Source: Ananas comosus (taxonomy: Eukaryota; Streptophyta; Magnoliopsida; Poales; Bromeliaceae). From it: a stretch of 64,000 bases of DNA. The stretch covers positions 1,645,147 to 1,709,146 of the forward strand of contig NC_033630.1 of assembly GCF_001540865.1 (NCBI RefSeq). The letters run 5' to 3'. Positions 25,566 to 37,770 of this stretch are shown piece by piece (the first letter of the stretch is position 1; each line of letters starts with the position of its first letter). The notes beneath the pieces are model-generated. The model saw only the letters and a program-made list of their open reading frames with translations. It made no database searches and was not told the origin of the DNA. The position numbers and the translations under genes are program-made.

Positions 25566-25581
25566 CCAAATTTCCATAATT

Positions 25582-25737
25582 TTTTTTAAAAAAAAAGAGA
25601 TAGGTAGCACGCTACTCGCTTCGTTTATTTAATTTAGAAATAAACATAGCTGAAAATGTGAATCAACTAGGATTCAAACTTGAGATCTCGGGTACCAACC
25701 ACCAAATTCTTTGGCACTTGCTCTAGAAACAGTCGGT
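25582..25737 (-). mobile_element. tRNA-derived SINE copy 5 (minus) with perfect target duplication
   Basis: Flanked by a perfect 16-bp duplication CCAAATTTCCATAATT at 25566-25581 and 25738-25753, so the element borders are exact. The interior shows the family GGTAGCACGCTACTCGCTTC, AGAAATAAACATAGC body and CTCTAGAAACAGTCGGT head. Confidence 0.95.
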
Positions 25738-26031
25738 CCAAATTTCCATAATTGAAATAAGTTAATGTGCAGTATTAAAGTGATGAAAATTCTTGGCTGT
25801 GAATATTAAACTACAAAATGCAAAAAAAAAAAAAAAAAAAAAAAGGCGCAAGTGGAGATTAAATATTCTTCATGAATTTGGATCCATTAATTTCAGAAGA
25901 GATAGGCTAATCATTTTATATATAATATTTTGTTTTTGGATCTACTGATTCCTGGATCAGCTATAGAGTATCCAAAGTAACATCCTCAAGGGGCTTAGAG
26001 ACTTTATATTTGAGATTAAATACATTAAGTC

Positions 26032-26048
26032 ATAAAGTGTCTTAAATA
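26032..26048. repeat. Left target-site duplication of the LINE
   Basis: ATAAAGTGTCTTAAATA here matches ATAAAGTGCCTTCATAA at 29524-29540 at 14 of 17 positions, directly flanking the LINE body and its A-tail. Confidence 0.65.
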
Positions 26049-29000
26049 CATTAAGACACATTATGTCACCAATGTGTACGGGCCCGCAACTTGGGACGGT
26101 AAAGAGGCATTCTACTTAGAATTGGCTCAGCTAAAATCGTGTTGCGAAGGAAGATGGGTTATCTGCGGAGATTTCAACAGTATTAGGAGACAGGAAGAGC
26201 GAAAAGGGAAGACCTAGAGTGCTCAAGCTACGAATTGCTTCAATGAGCTTATAAGGGAACTTGAAGTAATCGACCCACCAATGTTGAATCAATCCTTCAC
26301 TTGGTCAAATATGCAAAAAAACCCTACCCTCGCGAGGCTTGATCGTTTCCTAGTCTCAACGGAGTGGGACCAGGACTTTCCTTTGTCCAGAGTTGAAGCG
26401 CTCCCTCGTGTTACATCTGATCACTGTCCCATTCTCTTATCAGTCGAGAAGAATATCAAGAGGAGGATAAAATTGTTTAGATTCGAGGAAGCTTGGCTAA
26501 ATCACGAGGGATTTATCGACAAATTACCTGGATGGTGGAAGGAACAGGCCCCGGAAACTTTAGCGGTGCTTCCTTTCACAGCGAAACTAAGACATTGTCG
26601 ACAAAGAATTAAGGAATGGTGCAGGCAAGAGTTCTATAGCATCAGAGGAATGAAAGATGAGTTAATGATGCAAATACTCGAGATCGACAAAGCCGAGGAA
26701 CAAGACATTCTTTCAGAGGAAAGAGCACGAGTAAGGGAAGAGCTAAAAGCAAAATTAGGAGGAATTCTGAACGATGAAGCTACTTTGTGGCGAACTCGGG
26801 CTAATCAGCATTGGTTAAGGGAAGAAGATCGGAACACTAAGTATTCCATAGTATAGCCAATGGGAGATGAAGAGCCAATGAAATCGGCGTGGTTGTTGAT
26901 AATGGAAGGGTTTATCAGGCTGAGGAGGAAAAAAAGGACTATTTTTTTCGTAAATTTAAGGAGCTATTCACGCCGGAAGAATCAACCCCAACCTCTTTTG
27001 GGGACTGGAGCGGCCTCTTTTCCTCTGGTAGGGTTGCGGAGGATAAACTTAGGAGGCGAAATGAACATTTTAGCATTGACGAAATAAAGCACGCAGTCTT
27101 CCAACTGGGGAGTGATAAAGCGCCGGGCCCGGATGGATATTCAATAAGGTTCTACCAAACCTTTTGGGATACTGTAAAGGATGATCTATTCAACCTTTTC
27201 CAGGATTTGTACGAGGGAAGGCTGTCTACCACCCTCATCGACTATAGCTATATTTGCTTGATACCTAAGAAGGTAGGAGCAGAGAGAGCAAGTGACTTTC
27301 GACCTATTAGCCTGCTTAACGGTATCCAGAAGATCGTGTCGAAGGTGCTAGCCAATCGGCTAGTAGTAGTTCTGAATGACTTAATTTCCCCATCACAATC
27401 AGCTTTTGTGAAGGGGAGGAACATCACCGACGCGTATGCTACAGTATCGGAACTTATAGGGTGGGGGTGTAAGAAGGGAATTGAGGGGGTCGGCATAAAA
27501 GTGGATTTCGAAAAGGCCTATGATAGGGTTCATTGGCCGTTTCTCTTCAGTATACTACGGTGGTGGGGGTTCGACAATAAATGGTGCGGATGGATAGAAC
27601 AATGCGTGTGTAATGCGAAAGTAGCTATATTGGTCAACGGGGAGCCGACCAATTGGATTAAAACTAAGAGAGGAGTGCGTCAAGGAGACCCGCTATCGCC
27701 CTTCCTGTTCTTATTGGTGGCGGAGTGTCTAGCCAAAATGACCAACGTGGCCACAGCTAACAACCTCCTTAAAGGGATTGGCCCATCCGATGAAAGTCGA
27801 ACTACTCTCATACAGTTCGCGGACGATACTTTCCTCTTCTGTGAGGCGAGGAAGAAATATATGAAAAATCTTAGACTGATGTGGAGCCTATTTGAGTGGG
27901 CCTCGGGAATGAAAATTAATAGGGAGAAATCGGAACTCTACTATATGGGGCAGATTGAGGGCAGGGCGGCAAGACTAGCAAATCTATTGGAGTGTAAAGT
28001 CGGGACCCTGCCAACCACTTACCTTGGCTTTCCCCTCTCCCCTAGACGCCCCACAAAGGCGGTATGGACAGAGATCATTCAGAAAATTCAGCGCAGAATT
28101 GAGGGATGGCAAGCCAAACTTCTCTCAAGAGGAGGTAGACTCATACTAGTCAACGCTGTCCTTACCAACCTACCCCTTTACTTCCTATCTGTGTTTAAGG
28201 CGCCTAAGTGGGTGATCAAGCGTATTGAAGCCTTACGCAGAGACTTTTTCTGGAATGGGGTAAGCAACTCTCTAGGCAAGGGATGTTTGGTGGCTTGGAA
28301 GAGCGTCTGTTTAAGTAAAATACAAGGGGGGTTGGGCATTTTGGATATAGCTATTATGAACCGGGCACTCCTAATCAAATGGTGGTGGAGATTCCATACT
28401 GAACCACAGTTACAGTGGATCAAGATTATCCGAGCCATGTATTACCGAAGAAGAAGACCTTTGAGGGAGGGAAAAAGCTTCAGCCCCTACTCATACTGGT
28501 GGAAGGGAGTCGTTAACACCGGTGTCTTGTTTCATTGGGGCATTTCCCACTCACTGGGTAATGGAAACTCTATTGATTTTTGGACGGACAGATGGTGTGG
28601 GGACACCTGCTTACACTTAGCTTTTTCGGAGATCTACGCGCTGACGGAACACAATTTAATAAAGGTCAAGGATTGCTTTAACAGTCAGGGCTGGAACTGG
28701 ACTAGGATGTTGAGTGAAGAGCTGATTATAAGGTCCGGGTTGGGAGCAAAACTCTCGGTACTCAAGGATAGGGTTACTGGATACTATGTAACGCAAGGAC
28801 CGGATACGATACGTTGGAGATGGTCGACCAACGGATTATTCTCGGTCAAATCGGCCTATACCATGTTGAACGACAGGGGTATGAGGGACAGACGTGCTAA
28901 CAAAATTTGGAATCTACGTATACCTCTCAAGGTTAAAGTGTTCTGTTGGCTAGTACTCAAGAAGAGGCTCTTAACAGCTGATAACCTCGCGAAGAGAGGT

Positions 29001-29490
29001 TGGTATGGTGATACGACATGTATGCTATGCATGTTACACGATGAGACCGTGAACCATCTACTCGCGCAATGTGTCTTCACTAAGTTTATCTTGGTGATGG
29101 GTGTGGAGAATATTCAAGCTACGGAGATGGGAGACGATGTTATTCATATCTGGGATAGGTGGATGGTGAAGAAAAGATGGCAGGATACGAGGCATAGCCT
29201 CCCTGAATTGGCTGCGTGTTGGTGGACTTAGGCAAGGCTAGGAACGATATGATCTTTCGAAACATCCAACTAGATCCCCTCGTCGCGGTGTACAGATTTA
29301 AGGAGCTGCTGAAATCTTGGGAGCTGTGTGCATAAACTGCTAGACGTCCTACCATAGCGGTTTTTTTTATTTTATTTTATTTTATTTTATTTATTTTTAT
29401 TTTCGCGCCCTTCCTTCGAGGCCCTGGCTGCCTCACCATGTAGCCTAATTCATATTTTCAATGAATGAAGCAGGTAGCGTCTACCTTTCT

Positions 29491-29523
<33 letters not shown>
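26049..29523 (+). mobile_element. 5'-truncated non-LTR retrotransposon (plant LINE)
   Basis: About 3.5 kb, beginning inside the endonuclease domain of ORF2 and ending in a pure A-tail from about 29491. It has a 17-bp degenerate target-site duplication. The 3' end (AATGAATGAAGCAGGTAGCG, then TCTACCTTTCTC plus A) is shared with other LINE tails in this window and, in its last 30 bases or so, with the SINE family. ORF1 and the 5' part of ORF2 are absent, which is normal for incomplete reverse transcription. The coding part is disabled by several mutations. Confidence 0.93.
26068..29335 (+). pseudogene. LINE ORF2 remnant: endonuclease, reverse transcriptase, zf-RVT
   Basis: The reading frame shows in order the C-terminal endonuclease/exonuclease/phosphatase part (NVYGPAT near 26071, VICGDFN near 26160, TSDHCPI near 26415), a LINE reverse transcriptase (KAPGPDG, FRPISLLN, GVRQGDPLSP and the catalytic FADD near 27820) and a C-terminal zf-RVT domain (IWNLRIPLKVKVFCW, then a CMLC...H...C zinc-binding pattern). 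Disabling changes: TAG at 26215-26217, a one-base deletion near 26845 that brings the frame to a TAG at 26854, TGA at 26868-26870, and a one-base deletion near 29230. After the last shift the frame resumes as KARNDMIFRNIQ and ends at TAA 29333-29335. It therefore cannot encode an active enzyme. Confidence 0.92.
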
Positions 29524-29526
<3 letters not shown>

Positions 29527-29540
29527 AAGTGCCTTCATAA

Positions 29541-31146
29541 GTAAAATTCCCAAGTTGTAGATCCATGCACGATATTGTTAGATTTTAGTAAAGTATGAGA
29601 GGATAATGTAAATTGTAACTTGAAAGATCGTTCTACACATTTGCATGATCCAAAATTAGTATTAACACTCCCGCTCGCATGTACGGTGAATATTAGATGA
29701 ATGATGCTAAAAAATAAAGCATGCGGGAATTAAACTCGAGACATCTTTTGGAAGGAAGAGAAGGATTGGTTGTAATACCAAAATTAGTAAGAAACAACTT
29801 GAGATTAATCTTAACATGATTAATCTCATAAGTACAATGTTCTCTCTAATGCGAGTTTTTGGTCGTAAGTAGGTAGATTAATAATTTTAAATTAGCACTA
29901 ATCAAATTACCTCTATCGAATAATTCAAAGCTACTTTTCAACGTCCTTTCAAAAGAAAATATAAAATTGAGGAAAAAGTCAATTTCCCTTATTGCTTGGT
30001 GACATGGTTGCACAAGAAAGCTTATAAATGTTAGGAAAGGTCAAACCTTGATTACGATAATGTCTTTTCTAAATTGCAAGTTACATTAATTCAATTAATT
30101 ATTGCTAATGTCGAATTAAATTTTTGGATCAATTTAAACCCTCTTACTTAGTCTCATCCCGTGTGGAAAAAAGAAACACACTCCAGGTTATGACCCCTGT
30201 TTTTTTGTCCTAATTGCTTCACAGGAAAGTAATTAAGAATTATTATGAAAGAATGCTGAACTAATCCGGGAATTTAAGAAGATAATAATTGCAGCTTTGT
30301 CTTTTTTTCACCCCCTTTTCTTCTTAGTTTTATTCAAGTAGCTAGATAAGAATCAGGATTAAGTAAATTTTCAATTTTAAGGCCTCCTTTCTTTATATTT
30401 TGGAAGAGAATAATGAGTTAGAGGAAAAGAAATATGTTAATTTGTCGATAAAACTCCAGAAATTATAACATAGCTGAATCGATTGGAATCGAAATATGGT
30501 GATACCTTTACGAAAACAAACGTAATACATTTTTTTCATTAAACTTTTTTTATCGTGTATAACACATTCTCTCGCAATTCCAAACAGAGCCTAGACCCCT
30601 TTTACGAGTTGCCTCAAAGGGACAGCAGCGGCCTTCCGAACCAAGTTGATCTCGTATTCCTCTTTGAGATTTGCATCAGGTTACGCAATTTTTTCGCAGT
30701 TCTTCTGATTTGTTCTGAATCCTTAAATCTCTGGCAAAGCAGTTAACTTCAAGTAGTGATTGAAGAGCCATTATGGGCACACATTATGCTCTCTCAAAAA
30801 TGATCATGGACACAAATCTCTTCGCTTCTGCAGCTTGCTTCGTAGAAACTAATAAAAAAGTTGCTTCTTATTTCAAACGATTAAAACTGTAGTGATCTGT
30901 AATAAAAATTACAGATCACAGCACTCACCAGGAGTGTTTCTTCATAGAAAATCAAGCTGACTTATTCGGCATTAGTACATAACCTTCATTCTTCACTAAT
31001 ACCCTAGGATTATTTTAACTTACAGATATGAACGGATAGAAACAAATATAAAGCATCCATGTTCACTGCTGCTGATGCTGCAGCAGCTAGCGAAACTTAT
31101 CTACACCGATAATTTCTCAACATCATCTCGCTTTGACCGGACATAT
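29541..31146. other. Intergenic DNA and probable PFK 3' UTR
   Basis: 29.65-29.82 kb repeats words seen at 23.6-24.0 kb (TTAGTATTAACACTCCCG). The last few hundred bases before 31147 probably hold the 3' UTR of the minus-strand PFK gene. No gene seen. Confidence 0.45.
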
Positions 31147-34100
31147 TCAACTCTTCAAGTTCTCTCCATTTAGAAGTTGGGTTGGCGGCTCTATTTCCTT
31201 CTTTGAGTCCTCGATGTCTTTGGTGCTTAGAAAGCTCGGTTGATTAGTTGACGACAGTAGCCTCGCCCACATCCTGTCTGTGATCACAACTTTGTTCTGC
31301 GCTTCTGTGATCCTCTGCAACATTGACAGAAAAGAACATGATTTTAAAAGACTTAACAGCATATCAAAGAAATATAGTTAAAATAACGCAACCATGACCA
31401 CTATATATTGAAAAGACACCAATGCATTTATTAACTCATTTCGGTTAGCATATAAGAAATGAACAAAGTTTTCACTTGCAACATATGTTATGCGGACATC
31501 TCACTCTTCTGATTTCTCGTCTACTAGATGCCGCAAATGACACAATTCTCATCCACGAACAGCAAATTAAATGAATTCTACCTAAAATTTGCTAGATGTC
31601 TATTACCCGACAATATTACAGCTTTTCCTTATTAGTGTATGATGCTTCTGAGGCAAGGACGGGCGTAAAATGCGCTAAACGCATTCCTCTCAAAGAAAAC
31701 AAGGGTGCTTACTCTAAATTTTGTTATATACAGAAAGAAGGAACTGTCCTTCAGAGAGCTCATGACAGATCACAGGGAGGCCTTCAATGGGTGATAGTTG
31801 GATACATGCCGTTCAACTCGAGACCTCTCCAATGAGTTATTACTGTCGACCAAATCAACCTCTTCCTCTTAAAGACTCAAGTAGCTCTCAGTTGTTACTT
31901 ACCACATATATATATTATAATAACTCACCAAGTGAGAAAACAAATAGAACTCATTTGAGCTAATTGAAGGGATCAGCACCTTTGGACCTTCATCAGTTGA
32001 AGACAACATTTAAGAAAAGAAAGTTGCTGATGATGAGATGATGCTACTTACATACAAAGGAATGTAAGCATGTCTTCCATTAACAGGCCCAACAGTAAAA
32101 CCAGTGTATCCTGCCATGGCACCATGAATTGCACTATGAGCCAATAATGTGCAGTAGACATTATCTGATGCATTGCTCGGAATTGCACGTATCATATATG
32201 TAGGATCTGCAATTAAAGCATATAACTTGTCAGATACGATCATCCAAATGGCGTTAGTAGATCACAATAATAAAGATATTATTTAAACCCACAGACCTAT
32301 ATATTTCAGATTGATCGTCATCTTCTGTAGTTTTGCAAAGTGATCCTGCAATTTGAAGAATTTTAGTGACTAATTTCAAAATCATGAGATGGATGCTTGA
32401 ATAATTTTCCAAAACAATTGGTAACACCTAGTGCTAAAATTTTGGCAAGGAATCTAACCTTTATCTTTTGAGAGAGCCAAAGCCCAACATCTAGGAGGAG
32501 CTTATTTCCAGAAGCATCTTTATGGTCAATGGACCGCATGCTTTCAGCTATAAGCTCCTGACCTGCACCCTCAGCAACAACAATAACCATATGGCCATTC
32601 TCCTTAAGGCGCTTCTCGATGTACTCGAAAAGTCCGCCTTCCCCTTCTAGATAGAATGGCGATTCAGGAATCAAACAACAGTCCTGCAAAATTAGATTGT
32701 CGACCACTTGGTTACCAAGGGAAAATGTTCCCCATTTTACTGGAAGTTGACAACAGAGACATCTTTGGTAGGTGACTTTTATTTTGAAAGCCAAACGATT
32801 ATGCTTAAGGAATGAAGAACAAAAGAAATCAACATACCACATCTCGACTTGCAAGAGTAGCATACATTGCAATAAAGCCTGCATCAGTGAAACTTCAATG
32901 TAACTACACAAGGTATGTGAGCAGTAACATTGGCAACTCAAGAAATTTCCAGAGGTACTTTCTTGTAAGACTACGCACACTAGGAAGACTCTAATGAAAG
33001 CTCACAGTAGCAACATGATGAAAGTGCAGTTTAGAAGGGAAACCTACCACTGTAGCGCCCCATTAGCTTCACAACACCAATACCATTTTCAAAACTTTGA
33101 GCCTCCACATGTGCTGCATTTATTGCACGCTGGGCCTCCTCTACAGCAGTATCGAAACCAAATGACTTGTCGATTACCTAAACAAGTGACCCGATATTAA
33201 ACACTGACTTGGAACATTCTAATCTGCAACTGACAACAAAAGTAGTTAGATAGGATAAGAATAGGATATCAAACTACCGCAATGTCATTATCTATTGTCT
33301 TCGGAATACCAACAACAGCAACTTTAAGACCCCGTCTTTGGATTTCCTGTAGAGCACGCTCAATAGTATCACAATCAGTATTATGACAATAGCTATTCTA
33401 TTCTGTGGTCAGTAATATACCAAATCTGTTCTTTAAAAAACAAGAGGAGAGCACATGATGTAGGACGGAACATACTAACATCAAAGCTGTCCAATAAAAC
33501 AGTGCCTTTTATACAGTTTATTACAACGTTTACCTCAAATATGACAGAGGCCCCTTTTTGAGTACCATCTCCTCCAATTATATAAACCTGGAAGACAGTA
33601 AAGTAGACCAGCATTCTCAATATACATGAAGCACGCAAAACTTGGATGACAATTCCTAATAAAAATGACACTGAAAATTAAACAATAAAAGGTATATCAA
33701 TGATGTCCACTTACCTGATTAATTCCACGATCTTCAATACTGTCAACAATCTTTGAAGTGTCTTGACCCCCTCGTGATGTTCCGAGGATTGTTCCACCTC
33801 TTTTGTGAATATCATTGACATTCTTGGGAGTCAGCGTAATGGTGTTGCGTGCGTAGAAACCTCTGTATCCACCCTATGGATGCCACAACCCAAATCAGAT
33901 GATGTCGCAACAATTTTTATGATGAAACTATAGCAGACATTTGTAAAGCATGATGCATTTTGCAGAATAAGGTGGGTTTTTTGAGTTATTTCCCGATTAT
34001 CCCTCAACTAAACAGTGCTGAATTTTGTCTCATCTGCAATCCCAATGTGTTGAGAAGAATACAAGAAAAGGATTAAAATATCTGCAAAATGAACACATTA

Positions 34101-36146
34101 AAGAGAATTTAAGCACATAATAATGTTAACAAGAATTAATTGCTTGCAGCAAGTAAAATCACGGGAATGGCTACACAGATAATCTGATGAAAAATTCAAT
34201 GACTGCGATCTGAATAAGAGCACTACAATAAATTAGTGAACTAATCTTTCTAAATAGACGTCACTTACTCACAGCTTTTCTTGTAAGTTAAATGGTGTAA
34301 AATGAGACAATAGATATAGTTAGAAAATAATTGGTGTAACATAAGCAAATTAAATAGATTCAAGAAGGCAAAATTTTACAGTTAACAGGAACACTATCTA
34401 GACTTTTTGAACTCCAACAGTATGTGAACTTCACTTCATAGGCAGCACACATAAATAATATGCAATTACTGAAATAGCTCTGAGCAATCGACATTTAAGT
34501 TAAGGGCATTAAGGGCTGTTGCCTGACCTCTATGCCGAGAATTTTGGTGATGCCATACATGTGACACAAGCCACATACAATTTCCCTTATCACAGTATTA
34601 AGTCCAGGGCAAAGACCTCCGCATGTTACAATGCACGCACGCACCTCATCCGACTCAAAATACACCTGTGCAAAATCCAAGAGAAGTCAGCAGATCGATT
34701 CACACTTCACTACTACTTCAGGAAGATGAGGCATCAATGCGTACCCTCTGACGAGGACCAGCGCGGCGAAAATGGGTCCCTCTGGGGCTGCTCTTTTGAA
34801 CAACAATCTACAGAAGGATCAAAATCGAAAAGTAAGCATCAACCACCTTAACTAGATTTCCAGTATCTGTTCTTTGTTCTGTACAACCACAGCGAATCTA
34901 TGAGTGCTGTGCCATGGACGAACTACGAACTCGACGAAGAAAAACTAGAACTTGAAAATTTTGCTTAAGAACCATCTAATTATATAAAATTGGAAAAAGG
35001 AAGCCGAAGAGCTCACCTTCTGAGCAACGGTATCATCCTTATTAACAAAATATTGCCTAGAAGATGAAATACAAAGTTTTAGGAACTCAATACAGTGGCA
35101 TGTTCAAAATAGTTACAGTAAATGATCATCAATGTGGAAAATACGAGAATTTGAATTTGATTATGGAGAGGGGTGAAAAAATCTTACTTGACAACAGAGT
35201 AAGCTGGATTATCTTGCAGCGGATTTGGATAGGTCTGGAATCGACAACAAATAAATGACAAATTATAATTAATAAATAAAAAATCTAACGTTAACTAATA
35301 AAAGGTTATAGAAAGAGAAAAAAAAAGGGTATGATCAAATCGCAGGACACGTAAATGACGAGTTGTGATCATCTAAAATACACACGATTAACAACCAAAA
35401 ACTACAAAACAAACACTCAATGAATCAAATTGCTAATTTTTCATTAAAAAAATCAAATTACTAATTTCTCATCACAAAGGGGGGGGGGNAAAAAAAAAAA
35501 AAAAAATCAAATTGGTAATCTTCTCATAAAAAAATCAAATTGCTAATTCAGAATCTAATTTGGATATCCATAAAAAGCGATTAGTTGAAAAATAACAGTT
35601 CAACGGCACCAAAATTTGAAAAAAAGAAAATTACATTCAGCAGCTCTCCAAATCAAAAAGGTCGACTTTATAACTCCAAAAAAACTAATAAAAAAAAAAA
35701 TAAAAATAATAGAATCTGTGGCTACTAATTTTTCAGCTCAAAATTCGAAGAAATCAACCAAATCATTACCATTTTTTTTTTAAAAAGAATAAACTCCAAC
35801 TAATCTCAAAGTGAAGAGCATTACAAACACCATTTCCGATCAAAGGAGTCGAATAAAACAAACCAAAAAAAAAAAGAAAAACCCCTAATAAACTCACTGG
35901 GAGATCGGGGATATAATCCATGAGGTGGGGCACGTCCTCGAGAACGTACCCCGCCTCCCCAACAACGATCTTCGGGCTCAGCTTGCTCTCGCTCCCCATC
36001 TTCCTCGACGATCGGGGCTTCGAGTCCCCGTTCTCCAGTGGGGCATTCACCACCGAGAGCGAGCTCCGGAGGTCGAGGAGGCGATCGCTCGTGCTCGATT
36101 TCGCTCGAACCTTCGGGGCCGCGGAGTGGTTAGGCGACGACTCCAT
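31147..36146 (-). CDS. PFK: ATP-dependent 6-phosphofructokinase (plant PFK)
   Basis: Fourteen exons on the minus strand: 35898-36146, 35188-35234, 35017-35056, 34745-34807, 34528-34665, 33715-33873, 33534-33587, 33278-33346, 33048-33177, 32838-32878, 32459-32683, 32297-32345, 32052-32206 and 31147-31314. All introns are GT-AG and phases join without a break, giving 528 aa. The enzyme phosphorylates fructose 6-phosphate at C1 with ATP, a control step of glycolysis. Visible motifs: CGGLCPGLN (148-156), GGDGTQKG (237-244), PKTIDNDI (265-272), KLMGRYS (310-316) and [12 protein letters not shown] (336-347). Gly in GGDG, rather than the GGDD of PPi-dependent enzymes, marks ATP use; Lys in PKTIDND is typical of plant PFKs. 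I chose the ATG at 36146; an in-frame GTG lies 7 codons upstream but no ATG. No plastid transit peptide is obvious, so a cytosolic form is likely. Length and motifs look intact. Confidence 0.96.
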
Positions 36147-36213
36147 TCGCGAGGGCCGAAGCTCCACAAAATGCGAGACGAGGACGAAGCTGCTTCCGAG
36201 TTCTTGGGACCGA

Positions 36214-36224
36214 CATATTTATAG
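36214..36224 (-). promoter_or_regulatory. Probable TATA box of PFK
   Basis: On the minus strand CTATAAATATG lies about 70-80 bp upstream of the chosen ATG, so transcription would start about 36.19 kb. GA-rich (36237-36258) and long T-rich (about 36290-36314) runs lie further upstream. Confidence 0.55.
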
Positions 36225-36329
36225 CGAAGGAGACAAAGAGAGAGAGAGAGAGAACGAGAGGCTTCGTCGTCTTCTTCTTCTTTTTTCTTTTTTTTTTTTT
36301 TTTTTTTTTTTTTTGTGGTAGCGTTGCAG

Positions 36330-37433
36330 TGATGATGACGGGAGAGAGAAGGAGATCAGATTATGAGAGTGCGTTGTTCTTATAATAAATGGCGTCAAAG
36401 TTGGAGAAATTTACGATGATGCCACGGGAAAGTGTGGAATATTCCGAGCTAATAAAGTACACCTTTGGTTTTCAAATTATGAACCATGTAATATTTTACT
36501 TCTGAAATTTTAATTTATTATTTTAATTTTAAAATTAGTATAATTAAGTTTTTAATTTACTCGAGTACAAATTAATGGATTATTAATATAAAAATAATAT
36601 AGTATTTTAATTGTTAGCATATTATTAATTACAATACTGTTATATTACTTTATATTAGTGGTATTAATATTTGACTAACTAAATTAGATTATATGATTTG
36701 GTTGTAATAATTTTAAAAATTTCAGCTAAAAATACTAAAAGTTAAAATTTGACAATCAAAATGTTACTTACCTTATAGTTTCATGACCAAACGTGCAATT
36801 TATCCTTAAATTTAAAATATAAAATTATTTTAAAATTTTAAAATAAAATTTAAAATTCGATATAATTATTTTATTAAATTTTGAGCTTAAAAAAAAAGAA
36901 AAATCTGTCGATGAAAATTAAGGTGAGCACTTTACATCACAAGTTTTAATAATTCATCTGAAGTTTTTATATTTGTATACTTTGCACATTATTATGAATT
37001 TTATTTGGCAAAAATAACTATAGATATTCCTATGTATGTAAAACGCACTTTGAACGATGAGTGTAAAAGAGCATTTTTCGAAAATAGCATTTTTTATGGG
37101 TTTTTCGGCAATTTTCCATTGTGTTCAGAGCTAAAAAGCCAATTGATGAGTAGTTCTGTACTGCTTGGTTCGGGTATAAGGAAGAACTAGCTAATACAGA
37201 GATAGGTACAAGTATAGATAAGAAAAATAGCGTTTGGATGAAAATTAGATTGTTCCCGGAGATAAGAAAATATTAGGTAGTTTTATATAGAAAATAGAGG
37301 TGTTGATGGGGATAATCGAGAACTATTATTCTAGGGTAAAAAATTAGCGTTTGAATATAAAAGGGATAAAGGTTTATTCCTATTCCTATCCCCTAATCAA
37401 TATAGTGAACAATAAATATATTCTTATAAAGTT
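36330..37433. other. PFK upstream intergenic DNA, no gene seen
   Basis: AT-rich. A segment at 37.19-37.40 kb contains GCGTTTGGATGAAAATTAGA-type words shared with the Harbinger-like copies, so it is probably a decayed fragment of that family. Confidence 0.45.
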
Positions 37434-37770
37434 TAACTTTTATATATTGTTTCTGTAAAAGTTCTAATATTTTTAAACATATCTTTCTGATTTATTACCA
37501 TTGAAAAATATTAGAGAACTGTTTATATCTTTAATTTTACCATCACAAATATATCATTTTAAAAATTACAATAATATAATATAAGAAGGATAAAAATATT
37601 AAAAACCAACCAGAATTAAATATCTAACCTATGATTAATTAAAATTTTCTAATAAATTCTAACGGTAGGGAGATATTTGAAAATATCATATATTTTATAA
37701 AAACAATATAAAAAAATTAAATTTTATAGAAATATATTTATTATTTACTATATTTATAGATATCTATATG
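37434..37770. mobile_element. Second, diverged copy of the fold-back element of 7.86-8.45 kb
   Basis: The left arm (AAAGTTTAACTTTTATATAT, then TTTTTAAACATATCTTTCTG) and the right arm (TTCTAACGGTAGGGAGATAT and onwards) are inverted to each other and align with the arms at 7861 and 8449. The GC-rich core of the first copy is absent. Confidence 0.5.
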
